A stretch of 64,000 nucleotides of DNA from Brucella pecoris (GTDB lineage: Bacteria; Pseudomonadota; Alphaproteobacteria; Rhizobiales; Rhizobiaceae): positions 558,001 through 622,000 of the forward strand of contig NZ_VEWK01000002.1 of NCBI RefSeq assembly GCF_006376675.1, given 5' to 3'. Of the stretch, positions 51,536 through 59,926 are shown in pieces. A program made the translations under genes and the position numbers. The notes under the pieces are model-generated. The model did no database searches, had not been told where the DNA came from, and saw only the letters and a list, made by a program, of their open reading frames with translations. How positions within the stretch are numbered: the stretch's first letter is position 1; every line of letters begins with the position of its first letter.

Positions 51536-52555
51536 TCAGCTTATAAGGCCGATCTCGCGCATCTTCGCGATGAGTGTCGCGTCGATTTCGCCGGTCACAG
51601 GCATGCTGAACAGTTTCTGGAATTCGCGCACAGCTTCCTGTGTCGTCTTGCCCGGCTGACCGGTCACCGGCACGGTGTCATTGCCGAATGCCTTCAACCC
51701 GGCCTGCACGCGAATAATATCCTGTGAGGTCACTTTCCCCGATTGTACGGCAGGCGTTACTGCCACCTGCTTTTTCGGTGCCGGTTTTTCATAAGATGCG
51801 AGAGCGGGTTTCGGCTTTGAATCCGTTTCCGTCTTCAAGACCGCGGGCTGCGGACGCGGCGTCGGAACCGCGACCTCGATGGCTTTGGCAACCTCGTCCT
51901 GAGCCGGGACACTGTTTTGTACACCGGCCCGCAATTGCGCGGGGATGTTTGCCTCCTGCACGCCAAGCTTTTGCTGCAGGGCGCGCCAGCGCTCCACTGC
52001 TTCGCGAGTCTGTGGCCCGGTGAAACCATCCACCGGCCCCTTGTAGACACCAAGCGTCGACAGCCTCTGCTGCAGACGTGCGATTTCAAGATCGGCATTG
52101 GGCGCAAGTGCCGGCAGCATGTCGTCAACCGACGCGCTCATATTCAGCCGGTCTGCAGACAGGCTGGCCGCCTCCAGCGTCGGGGCCGCCTCATTGTTTA
52201 CGGGTTCGACAGAAGCAGTTCCGGTCGATTTCGGCACGCTGTCGCTTGCTGCTGTTCCCGGCAGGACTGCGCGCGGCGTCGGTTTGAACACGAAATCCGG
52301 TCTGGTGCGGAAGAACACGGCGTTGTGCGCCTCCGGCTGATACCAAAGCGCATTCGCAGAGACGAAACTCATCACCACCAGAAACGCTGTTGCCCCGCCG
52401 GTCAGGACGGGGTTGCGGACGATGAAATCTCCGGCAGCAATCGCCAGCACCGAAGCCGATGTAAAGAAGGAGCGGAGGAGCCGCGATCCGAGACTACGCC
52501 GTTTTGCGGGTTTGCGCATTTTTCTGCTCCCGGATTTCGTCGTTCTGCCAGTCAT
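51536..52555 (-). CDS. peptidoglycan-binding domain protein
   Basis: A 339-residue protein. A basic N-terminus and membrane helix (VLTGGATAFLVVMSFVSANALWY) anchor it in the inner membrane. The periplasmic part has two PG_binding_1 modules: LQQRLSTLGVYKGPVDGFTGPQTREAVERWR and VQAGLKAFGNDTVPVTGQPGKTTQEAVREFQ, separated by a Pro/Lys-rich linker. The start overlaps the kinase gene by 62 bases; a second good start is ATG 52519 with GGGAG eight bases upstream. It may link wall state to the neighbouring kinase. Confidence 0.82.
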   Translation of the reverse strand: MTGRTTKSGSRKMRKPAKRRSLGSRLLRSFFTSASVLAIAAGDFIVRNPVLTGGATAFLVVMSFVSANALWYQPEAHNAVFFRTRPDFVFKPTPRAVLPGTAASDSVPKSTGTASVEPVNNEAAPTLEAASLSADRLNMSASVDDMLPALAPNADLEIARLQQRLSTLGVYKGPVDGFTGPQTREAVERWRALQQKLGVQEANIPAQLRAGVQNSVPAQDEVAKAIEVAVPTPRPQPAVLKTETDSKPKPALASYEKPAPKKQVAVTPAVQSGKVTSQDIIRVQAGLKAFGNDTVPVTGQPGKTTQEAVREFQKLFSMPVTGEIDATLIAKMREIGLIS

Positions 52556-54332
52556 TAAGCCTTTCCCCCTGGTGACGATGAATATCGATCACCGTGCCAA
52601 GTTCCTGATATTCGTCTTCTCCCATGACAAATTGCGGACCTGCCACCGGAAGGCGGATCGTGACGATCGTGCCTTCGCCGGGGCAGCTTTTCAGCAGCAT
52701 CGTTCCCTGATGCAATTCCACCAGCCCCTTGACCACCGAAAGTCCGAGGCCGCTTCCCTCCTGTGCGCGCGTATAGTTATTGTCGGCACGCACAAACGGC
52801 GTGCCAATGCGCTGCATATCTTCCGGTTCGATTCCGATGCCCGTATCCGACACGCTGATTTCCAGCATCGGGCGACCGTCAGTCATCACGCGGGTCGCAT
52901 CGATGGTGACGCAGCCACCGCTTTGCGTAAACTTCACCGCATTTCCGGCCAGGTTGAGCAGAATCTGCTGGACGGCCCGACGATCCGCTACCAGTTCACC
53001 AATGCCGGTGCCGACGCGATGGCAGAAGGCAACGCCTTTCTTTTCAGCCTGCGGCAGCATGACGGCGGTGCACATTTCGGCCGCCTCGAGAAAAGCGAAG
53101 TGCTGCGGGTCGATGCTGTAATTGCCGGTTTCCAGACGCGAATTGTCGAGAACCGCGTTCACAAGTTCCAGCAGATAGTGGCCGGACTGGTGAATGAGGC
53201 CCGCATATTCGCGCTGCTTCTCATTGGCGAGCTTCCCGCCCATTTCATGCGACAGCATATCGGAAAAGCCGATGATCGAATTGAGTGGCGTCCGCAGCTC
53301 ATGGCTGACGGCGGCAAGCAGGCGGCCCTTGCCGATACGCTCTGATTCCAGTTCCGCTTTCAGCGTTGCGATCTCGTCCAGAAGCTTCTGCTCCCCTTCG
53401 AGCGAACGGCCGATCAGCGTAATGGCGTGGGCGCTTGCAGCCCCCTCAAGGCGATAGGTGCGGAAGAGCATATTGCCATCTTCGATGGAACGCAGGCGCA
53501 CATCGATCTTGCGCGAAGCAGTGCCCGCACGAAGATCGGCCAGAAGCGAAAGATACTGCACACGGTCAGCCACATGAACGCGGTCGATCAGGGCAGTACC
53601 TTCCAGCATTTTAGGCTGTACGCCCAGAAGCTTCGCCGAATTCATATCGACCGAAGACACCACGCCATCCGAATCGAGACCAAACTGCACGTCGCCTGCA
53701 GCAATTGCGACTTGCGGCGCGCTGACATTGATCTGCGCGGGCTTGGAGGCACTCGCAAAGCCACGCGCAACAAGGCTCGCCGCATAGAATACGAGAACAG
53801 CGACGGACACATAGCTGCCGCCGGAAATGGCACCACCGCTTGCCGTCGCAAAATAGCCGAGAATCATGGCCGCGAATGCAGCACCTGCTGCGGCAGCGCC
53901 GGGCTTGCGGGTCACAAACCAGACCTCAAGCGGCAGAGCGGCTGCCATCAGCCACAGAACCGCATTGCCGGACGAAAAGGCGCCGATAGCGGCAAGACCC
54001 GCGCCATAGGCAGCGAAGTTCAGGCCAGCCAGAGCAGGCGCAGCGACGCCCATCAGCGACAGCGCACAAAGGATCATGGCGATGCCTGCAAAGCTGACGC
54101 TGAGAATCGCAAATTCCGTAAAGCCGGGTGTTACAGCGGAAGCAAGCAAGGCGGCACAAAGCAGGACCGGCACGGTGATGACCGAACCGATGACACGTAT
54201 GGAGGCCGCATCGGGATTGGATACCCAGCGGCGGCAGAAACGTTCGAAAAAACGGCTGATCGCCTGCACGCTGGTGCGGGCGGCATCGGCTGTTTTCAAA
54301 AGAATGGCGTTCAACGTGCCGTACTCACTCAA
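52494..54332 (-). CDS. divJ: multi-spanning PAS histidine kinase, DivJ-like
   Basis: A 612-residue kinase. Six to seven membrane helices (residues 45-190) precede a PAS domain (about 215-320), a coiled coil (GEQKLLDEIATLKAELESERIGKGR), HisKA with [21 protein letters not shown] and HATPase with NLAGNAVKF, DTGIGI and GSGLGLSVVKG. This architecture is that of DivJ, the DivK kinase opposing PleC. The start is TTG 54332 with a poor ribosome binding site, so the N-terminus is uncertain. It could be another PdhS-type kinase. Confidence 0.65.
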   Translation of the reverse strand: MSEYGTLNAILLKTADAARTSVQAISRFFERFCRRWVSNPDAASIRVIGSVITVPVLLCAALLASAVTPGFTEFAILSVSFAGIAMILCALSLMGVAAPALAGLNFAAYGAGLAAIGAFSSGNAVLWLMAAALPLEVWFVTRKPGAAAAGAAFAAMILGYFATASGGAISGGSYVSVAVLVFYAASLVARGFASASKPAQINVSAPQVAIAAGDVQFGLDSDGVVSSVDMNSAKLLGVQPKMLEGTALIDRVHVADRVQYLSLLADLRAGTASRKIDVRLRSIEDGNMLFRTYRLEGAASAHAITLIGRSLEGEQKLLDEIATLKAELESERIGKGRLLAAVSHELRTPLNSIIGFSDMLSHEMGGKLANEKQREYAGLIHQSGHYLLELVNAVLDNSRLETGNYSIDPQHFAFLEAAEMCTAVMLPQAEKKGVAFCHRVGTGIGELVADRRAVQQILLNLAGNAVKFTQSGGCVTIDATRVMTDGRPMLEISVSDTGIGIEPEDMQRIGTPFVRADNNYTRAQEGSGLGLSVVKGLVELHQGTMLLKSCPGEGTIVTIRLPVAGPQFVMGEDEYQELGTVIDIHRHQGERLNDWQNDEIREQKNAQTRKTA

Positions 54333-54632
54333 TACTCTTGCATGATCGAAACCGGAAAACCGTTCGCCGTGACGACACTCTTCCAGCCAGCAACAGATTG
54401 CAGCCGAGGCTTTAAAGAAACGATAAAACGGGACCGTCCAAAGCGGATAAGTGACGCGCCGGGTCTGCTTTTCTGCCTATGGTAAACAGAGAGTAGCGAT
54501 CAGGTGGGTGAAACTACCACGATCACACAATTCTGACGTTCAATGGTCGCATTATGAATCGTTCAGTTACGGAATCTTTTCGAATTCATCCGACATTGGC
54601 GCAAACCAAAGGCTCTTAACAGCAAGAAGGCA
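54333..54632. other. 300-bp divergent intergenic region (divJ-like / DUF5330)
   Basis: No gene is supported. Two GANTC sites (near 54556 and 54567) lie in the AT-rich right half. Nothing else is recognised. Confidence 0.35.
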
Positions 54633-55076
54633 ATGATCCGTTTTCTCCTCAAATCCGTATTCTGGTTGTCGTTGGCATTCATCGTGATGCCGCACTTCTT
54701 CGCTGCGGATGAGCAAAACAAGCCGCAGGAGAAACCAGCCCTTGCCGAGACAAAGCGCGAGCCGGATTCAATCGACCAGCTTCTTGCCAATGGCAAAACC
54801 GCCGTGGAACTGGGCAAGCTGTGCATCGATAATCCGTCTTTCTGCCAGAACGGAACATCGCTTGTTTCCAGCGCCGGAAGCGGCCTTCTGGAAGGAAGCC
54901 GCGCTGCCCTCGAATATCTAAGCGACCGCTTCGGCACCAAGCCGCAATCACCTGCAAAAGCGGAGCCAACAACCGCCGAACCTGTACAGGCCGCGACCGG
55001 CATTCCCATCCCGACATCGCGGGAAGAAGCCCTGCGCGCACTGGACCGCCACTCGACCGGCGCGATTACACGCTAG
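54633..55076 (+). CDS. DUF5330 family protein
   Basis: A 147-residue protein with one N-terminal membrane helix or signal (MIRFLLKSVFWLSLAFIVMPHFF) and a periplasmic part: LLANGKTAVELGKLCIDNPSFCQNGTSLVSSAGSGLLEGSRAALEYLSDRF, typical of DUF5330 in Rhizobiales, with two cysteines seven residues apart. The stop TAG belongs to the RIME-like repeat that follows. The function is unknown. Confidence 0.82.
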   Translation: MIRFLLKSVFWLSLAFIVMPHFFAADEQNKPQEKPALAETKREPDSIDQLLANGKTAVELGKLCIDNPSFCQNGTSLVSSAGSGLLEGSRAALEYLSDRFGTKPQSPAKAEPTTAEPVQAATGIPIPTSREEALRALDRHSTGAITR

Positions 55077-55139
55077 AGCGCTTTTTTAACGCGCATCTTA
55101 TCCGAAAACCGTTTCACACTTTTCGGGATGCGCTCGAGT
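55074..55139. repeat. RIME-like intergenic repeat, copy 4
   Basis: TAGAGCGCTTTTTTAACGCG then CATCTTATCCGAAAACCG and CACTTTTCGGGATGCGCTC. It is the short form without the first palindrome. The end TAGAGCGC provides the stop codon of the DUF5330 gene. Confidence 0.72.
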
Positions 55140-55204
55140 TTTCCGTGACCTTGCGGCGTTTCATGACTATATAAGCGGCAAGAAACTTCTTTCAGGCGAA
55201 TACC

Positions 55205-55630
55205 ATGACCACGACCATCGATAGCATCATGTCCGATTTCGAATTTCTCGACGATTGGGAAGACCGCTATCGCTATGTCATCGATCTCGGCAAGGAGCTA
55301 CCACTCTATCCCGACGATGCGCGCGATGCGGCGCACAAGGTTAAGGGCTGTGTCAGCCAGGTCTGGCTGAAGACGTTGCCGCAAAGCGGCAACGATCCGG
55401 TCATCGAGTTTCTGGGCGATTCCGATGCGCATATCGTGCGCGGTCTGGTGGCCATCGTGCTGGCGCTTTATTCGGGCCACAAGGCTTCGGAAATTCTCGC
55501 CGTGGACCCGGAAGCCATTCTGAAAAAGCTTGGTCTTGACGAACATCTGACGCCGCAGCGCTCCAACGGCCTGCGTGCCATGGTGGCACGCATTCGCCGT
55601 GAAGCGGAGCTGGCGAAAGAATCAGCCTAA
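55205..55630 (+). CDS. sufE: Fe-S cluster assembly sulfur acceptor SufE
   Basis: A 141-residue cytosolic protein: DDWEDRYRYVIDLGKELPLYPDDARDAAHKVKGCVSQVWL carries the sulfur-accepting cysteine (KGCVSQVW), which takes persulfide from SufS. The C-terminal LGLDEHLTPQRSNGLRAMVARIR is conserved. The rest of the suf operon is not in the window. It overlaps the convergent amidase gene by nine bases. Confidence 0.94.
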   Translation: MTTTIDSIMSDFEFLDDWEDRYRYVIDLGKELPLYPDDARDAAHKVKGCVSQVWLKTLPQSGNDPVIEFLGDSDAHIVRGLVAIVLALYSGHKASEILAVDPEAILKKLGLDEHLTPQRSNGLRAMVARIRREAELAKESA

Positions 55631-56914
55631 CAGTTTCTCGACCGACAGGGCTGCTGCCAGCAGCCTGTTGTCGGTACCGCCACGTGCGCTGAGCATGAAA
55701 CCGGTCGGCAGTGTCATGCCGGGCATCGGTATGCTGATGCTACAGAGGTCAAACTGGTTTCCAACCTGCGTATCACGCAGGAGCAATCCCTCCACACGAT
55801 CATATTCAGCTTCATCGTTACTGACCGAGGCAATCGTCGGCGCAACAATCGGCGTGGTCGGCGTTACAAACATATCGAAGCCGCTCAGGCGCTCATCCAT
55901 CTCACGAACAAGCGTGGCGCGCGTTTCCATGATTCCGCGATAGGTTTCCATCGGCACCTTGATGCGGACGGACAGCGGGCGCTTCACACGGATATCAACA
56001 TTGGCATCCGGATCGCCAAGCCAGGTCGATGCGTGGACATGGCTTGCCTCGATCCCGGCGATGGAACCGACACGTGTTACTTCGCGCAGGCGCTGGATCA
56101 GGTCATCGACCTCCAGGTCCGCAATGATCGCTCCCGCCTTTTCGAGAAGCGCGACTGACGCCTCGAAGTGCTTTGCGACATCCGGCTCCATATCGGCCAG
56201 AAGATAGCCCTTCGGCAGCGCGACGCGCAGCCCTTTGAGCGGCAAGGCGTCCGGCAACACTGGCGTTTCACCCGCCATGACCGCATCGGTGATAATGGCA
56301 TCGGCCACCGTCCTCGTCAGCGGACCGATGGAATCGAGCGACGGCGCCAGCGGAAATACACCGTCAAGCGGAATGCGCCGGGCGGTCGGCTTGAAACCGA
56401 CAATACCGTTCAACGCTGCCGGAATACGCACCGATCCGCCCGTATCCGAACCGATGGCGATTTCGCTTGTACCTTCTGCCGCCGAGACGGCAGCGCCCGA
56501 CGACGACCCGCCCGCAACGCGCGTGGGATCAATGGCATTGCCCGGCTCGCCATAATGCGGATTGAGGCCGACCGGCGTGAAGGCGAATTCCGTCATGTGG
56601 GTTTTGCCGACGATAACCGCTCCCGCGTCGCGCAGACGCCGGACAATCGCGGCATCCCGTGTCGCCGGGGCAGCGGCGCGGCGAACAACCGAACCGGCAA
56701 GCGTCGGCTCTCCGGCAACGTCGAAAAGGTCCTTGATCGAAACAATACGCCCGTCGAGCGGTCCGAGCGCACGTCTGTCACGAAGACGCGCATCGGCTGC
56801 ATCCGCCTCGGCCCGCGCCTGTTGTGCATAGACTTTGCTGAAAACACGCTCGCTCCTAGCTCGCGCTTCCAGTCGCGACAGGATGCTTTCCAGTCGATCC
56901 CGTACCGAATTCAT
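55622..56914 (-). CDS. amidase signature family enzyme
   Basis: A 430-residue hydrolase of the amidase signature family with the Ser-cisSer-Lys triad: lysine in VSIKDLFDV, the glycine/serine loop RVAGGSSSGAAVSAA and the nucleophile in GSDTGGSVRIPAAL. The start at 56914 (MNSVRDRL) has GGGGAGAAATC upstream; the frame is open to 56977. The substrate cannot be told from sequence; related proteins include GatA and various aryl or aliphatic amidases. No gatB or gatC is adjacent, so a role in tRNA amidation is unlikely. Confidence 0.86.
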   Translation of the reverse strand: MNSVRDRLESILSRLEARARSERVFSKVYAQQARAEADAADARLRDRRALGPLDGRIVSIKDLFDVAGEPTLAGSVVRRAAAPATRDAAIVRRLRDAGAVIVGKTHMTEFAFTPVGLNPHYGEPGNAIDPTRVAGGSSSGAAVSAAEGTSEIAIGSDTGGSVRIPAALNGIVGFKPTARRIPLDGVFPLAPSLDSIGPLTRTVADAIITDAVMAGETPVLPDALPLKGLRVALPKGYLLADMEPDVAKHFEASVALLEKAGAIIADLEVDDLIQRLREVTRVGSIAGIEASHVHASTWLGDPDANVDIRVKRPLSVRIKVPMETYRGIMETRATLVREMDERLSGFDMFVTPTTPIVAPTIASVSNDEAEYDRVEGLLLRDTQVGNQFDLCSISIPMPGMTLPTGFMLSARGGTDNRLLAAALSVEKLLG

Positions 56915-57006
56915 GTGATTTCTCCCCACTTCCCCAACGGGTACAAAGTCCCTTTGAGAAAGAGGCGATAGCCCCACCCCCGAAAGGTGTCAATGAGGGT
57001 GTCACC

Positions 57007-57798
57007 TCATATAGTCTGTGGTCGCATCTGCGGTCGATAGTCGTCGGTTCCCCAATGCAGGACCGCGCCTCTGCCCCGTTCCTTTTCCAGTTGAGGGTTA
57101 TAATGCCTGTGCAGCGTGGCCAGACCGACCTTGAGCAGCATCTTGGCCGAACGCACGGGCCATTGCCGCTCGCGCTCCACGGTTTCAAGACCTTTCAGGA
57201 AGCAGCAGATATCGACCAGAACGCCGTTCAGTTCCGGCCCGACCGCCTCCAGCGCCCGCTCGACACGGATACGGCTGGCAAGTGCAATATCGGTCAGCTC
57301 GGCCATGCCGCCCGGCCCGCTGCGCCCGCCTCCGACACTGGTATCCCAGCGCATTGTCACAGACGGCATCAGCGATCCGCGCGTGAAGTCGGCGCGCAGC
57401 CTTTCACCGGCAAGAAACTCGTTTTCCGAGATGAAGGTAGAACCGTTCGCATTCTTGCGTCTGTAGAGCATGGCGAGCGGCGATTCTTCCAGGTTGATTT
57501 CGACCCTTTCGCCCTGCAGGTACTCGATGGTCTGCGTGTTTCCTGCCAGACGGGGTAACGGCTTGCCGTCCTCCTTCGACCGCTTTGCGCAATGCCGCGA
57601 TGCAACAAGACGCTCCTCGTCCCAGCACAGCAACCCCTTCTTCTGCATGACCTCCAGTTCGGCACGGGAAGCGGCGATGGTCCCCTGATCCGTGGCGAGC
57701 AACACATGCGTAGCGCGAACCGAATCCTGAACCTCGCAGCCTCCATTCTTCAAAAAGCGCATGATTCTCGCTTCAGACACCGACAACTGCTTGGTCAT
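57007..57798 (-). CDS. DUF6456 domain protein
   Basis: A 263-residue protein: N-terminal winged-helix-like segment (SEARIMRFLKNGGCEVQDSV), and C-terminal DUF6456 with SPLAMLYRR, GERLRADFTRGSLMPSVTMRWD and the end LHWGTDDYRP. It overlaps the DnaA-like gene by four bases (ATGA), so the two are translated together. The family is restricted to alphaproteobacteria and resembles DNA-binding factors; the role is unknown. Confidence 0.82.
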   Translation of the reverse strand: MTKQLSVSEARIMRFLKNGGCEVQDSVRATHVLLATDQGTIAASRAELEVMQKKGLLCWDEERLVASRHCAKRSKEDGKPLPRLAGNTQTIEYLQGERVEINLEESPLAMLYRRKNANGSTFISENEFLAGERLRADFTRGSLMPSVTMRWDTSVGGGRSGPGGMAELTDIALASRIRVERALEAVGPELNGVLVDICCFLKGLETVERERQWPVRSAKMLLKVGLATLHRHYNPQLEKERGRGAVLHWGTDDYRPQMRPQTI

Positions 57799-58247
57799 GC
57801 CGCCAACCTCCAGGCCGTGAAAGCACTTTGCGCAATCCGCTCGAATGTCGAGACGATTGCATCGAATTCGGTATCGTCGCGCATGTCTTCCACCAGATGG
57901 CAGGCATGCATCACAGTTGTCCGGTCCCGCGCAAATCCGGTGGCCACTTCACGCATCGCCATGCCGAAAGCTGTATGCGCGACATACATGCCGATCTGCC
58001 GCATGCGGGCGACCTCCCGCCTACAACGCAACGGAGAGCGCAGCTCAGTACCGGAAACACCGAACATGGCCACGAGCAGATCGATAAGGGCATCGCACAG
58101 CACCATATTCTGCTGTTGCCGCGATCGGTCGGCGACGCCCTCCACCCTTTCGATACTAAGGCGTCGCCCATGCCGCGCCGCAAGCAACTTCAACGCTTCG
58201 AAAGCTTCCGCCCGCGTATGAATGACATCCGATAGTTCCAAAGACAT
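57795..58247 (-). CDS. DnaA domain IV-like helix-turn-helix protein
   Basis: A 150-residue protein. Residues 70-125 (SPLRCRREVARMRQIGMYVAHTAFGMAMREVATGFARDRTTVMHACHLVEDM) match the DNA-binding domain IV of DnaA, whose RDHTTVLHA motif contacts the DnaA box; here it reads RDRTTVMHA. The AAA+ ATPase domain is missing. GAGGAAAGATGA precedes the ATG. A perfect DnaA box lies 54 bp upstream at 58301. It forms an operon with DUF6456. It may compete with or assist DnaA, by inference. Confidence 0.78.
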   Translation of the reverse strand: MSLELSDVIHTRAEAFEALKLLAARHGRRLSIERVEGVADRSRQQQNMVLCDALIDLLVAMFGVSGTELRSPLRCRREVARMRQIGMYVAHTAFGMAMREVATGFARDRTTVMHACHLVEDMRDDTEFDAIVSTFERIAQSAFTAWRLAA

Positions 58248-58300
58248 TCATCTTTCCTCGCCAGAATAGGAATATCTTCTTATACGGAGGAAAATGCAAG

Positions 58301-58309
58301 TGTGGATAA
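58301..58309 (-). promoter_or_regulatory. consensus DnaA box
   Basis: TGTGGATAA, the exact complement of TTATCCACA. It lies 54 bp upstream of the DnaA-like gene start and 205 bp upstream of the small gene at 58514. Confidence 0.6.
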
Positions 58310-58513
58310 GTTTCGTAAAATGAATTGCCGTCTTTGGTTAGTTACGGCAGTTCTAACATAGACTAAAGCCTTGCCATCACAGCATTAACCCGCCTCTATC
58401 AAAGGCGATCCATCACCATTTTACAGAAAAATCCGGCAAAATCTAGGAATATTATCCAACGCCATTTCACGTGGCTCATGCTCACTGGTATCGAGAAATG
58501 AGGGATTTTCGCC

Positions 58514-58783
58514 ATGGAAGCAGATCTTAAACATGCCCGCGCACTATTTTTTGTCCGACAAAAGCAGAATCAACTAACGGCCATGCAGCGTATTGCTTTG
58601 CAGATCATTGCGGGCATCGATCGGGATGAAGTTCTCAAAGCACCGCAAGAGGAGAAGGAACGCACCAAACGGCGCCTCACACGTCTCATGGAAAAAGAGC
58701 GGCTAAAAGGCACGTGCGGTCACTGGAGTTATGACCTGAACCGGCACATTGCATTGAAACAGGCTTTCGACCGGATCGGTTGA
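58514..58783 (+). CDS. hypothetical 89-residue basic protein
   Basis: A predicted helical, charged protein (KHARALFFVRQKQNQLTAMQRIALQIIAGIDRDEVLKAPQEEKERTKRRLTRLMEKERLKGTCGHWSYDLNRHIALKQAF). No domain is recognised. GAGGG lies ten bases before the ATG. It stands alone between a divergent regulator and the convergent mucR and is followed by a good terminator, which supports a real transcript. It may bind nucleic acid, judging from charge only. Confidence 0.6.
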   Translation: MEADLKHARALFFVRQKQNQLTAMQRIALQIIAGIDRDEVLKAPQEEKERTKRRLTRLMEKERLKGTCGHWSYDLNRHIALKQAFDRIG

Positions 58784-58825
58784 AAAGACCATCAGCTTCC
58801 GGAAATTCTTAAAAACCCAAAAACA

Positions 58826-58873
58826 AAATGGCCGGTATCGAAAAGCGTGAGCTCAACAATACCGGCCATTTTG
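58826..58873. terminator. terminator between the small ORF and mucR
   Basis: AAAATGGCCGGTAT pairs with ATACCGGCCATTTT around a 20-base loop, with A- and T-rich flanks for both directions. Confidence 0.75.
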
Positions 58874-58929
58874 ATAACACTTACAAGAACAGATGTGACG
58901 AAGCGTAACCTGCTCGGGAGTCAGGTCGA

Positions 58930-59358
58930 TTAAGCCTCCTTAGGCTTGCGGCCCAGGCCCATCTTCTTTGCCAGACGCGAACGAGCAGCAGCATAGTTCG
59001 GAGCGACCATCGGGTAATTCGGGTCAAGATCCCACTTTTCGCGGTACTGTTCCGGCGTCATGTTGTAATGGGTCATCAGGTGACGCTTCAGCGACTTGAA
59101 CTTCTTGCCGTCTTCGAGGCAGATGATGTAATCATCATGAACCGACTTCTTCGGATTGACGGCAGGCTTCGGCTTCTCAACGATGACGGGCGCTTCTTCG
59201 CTTTCGACGTGACGCTTGAAAGCGGCATGTACTTCGGCGATCAGCAGCGGCAATTCACCAGCGCGAATCGAATTATTGCCGACATATGCAGCTACAACAT
59301 CTGCAGTAAGGCTCAGAAGCAGTTCTGCGCTCTCGTCGTGCGTGTCCAGATTTTCCAT
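58930..59358 (-). CDS. mucR: Ros/MucR family transcriptional regulator
   Basis: A 142-residue global regulator: N-terminal oligomerisation part (LTADVVAAYVGNNSIRAGELPLLIAEVHAAF), then the zinc-finger-like domain YIICLEDGKKFKSLKRHLMTHYNMTPEQYREKWDLDPNYPMVAPNYAAARSRLAKKMGLG. One of the two zinc cysteines of Ros (CxxC) is replaced (CLED), as in other MucR proteins. In Brucella MucR represses many virulence and envelope genes. AAAAAGGAAATC precedes the ATG. The AT-rich upstream region may hold autoregulatory sites. Confidence 0.93.
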   Translation of the reverse strand: MENLDTHDESAELLLSLTADVVAAYVGNNSIRAGELPLLIAEVHAAFKRHVESEEAPVIVEKPKPAVNPKKSVHDDYIICLEDGKKFKSLKRHLMTHYNMTPEQYREKWDLDPNYPMVAPNYAAARSRLAKKMGLGRKPKEA

Positions 59359-59926
59359 CAGATTTCCTTTTTACTTCTTATTGTTGCGTAATCGACGACT
59401 GGAGATCCCCGCCTGCCATCGTCGTTACGTATTCCAAAACTCTGCCCCATCCGTTCGCGACTGCGAATATCAGTTGATAATGTCATTTGCAATAGAATTG
59501 TCAAACCACATTACATTACTGACAAGTCTTTCTTCTTGAATCGGCAAATAGAAAAACTCGAACTCAACCTTGCTAAGATTGGGAAACTTTGAATCGCGAT
59601 GTGTTCGCGTCGCCGCCCCTGTCATTTATTGAAGGATATGGATGAAGCCGCAGTTCACTGCCGCGCTTCCTTTAATTTGCCCGACCAGTGTTAGCAATAG
59701 TTTTCTCCCTCAAGTTTTCTTGTACGAAGCTCAAGACTAACACGTTTCCGCTACGTAGCTTTTGGCCGCAGAATCGGGCCTCAAAAAGGCATCGCTCAAA
59801 TATATTTCAACGGAATCAACTCGCTTTCGCCTTTTCGGCCAACTATATAAATACCAGTATCACCCGCCAGAAGGCACGGCTTACCGGCCTTGCAGCAAAT
59901 CGAAACAGTTTTCATTGGAATTGTGG
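59359..59926. promoter_or_regulatory. 568-bp AT-rich divergent region (mucR / ptrB)
   Basis: No gene is supported. It is more AT-rich than its surroundings, as expected for a MucR-controlled promoter. GTGTTAG (59688-59694) and CTAACAC (59737-59743) form a loose hairpin. The open frame extending oligopeptidase B upstream to 59762 is probably not translated. Confidence 0.4.

Noticed and set aside
58294..58323. Nine-codon leader ORF after GGAGGAAA (58287-58294 region)
   Set aside because: The Shine-Dalgarno is only a few bases from the ATG and the short frame contains the DnaA box; the match is probably incidental.
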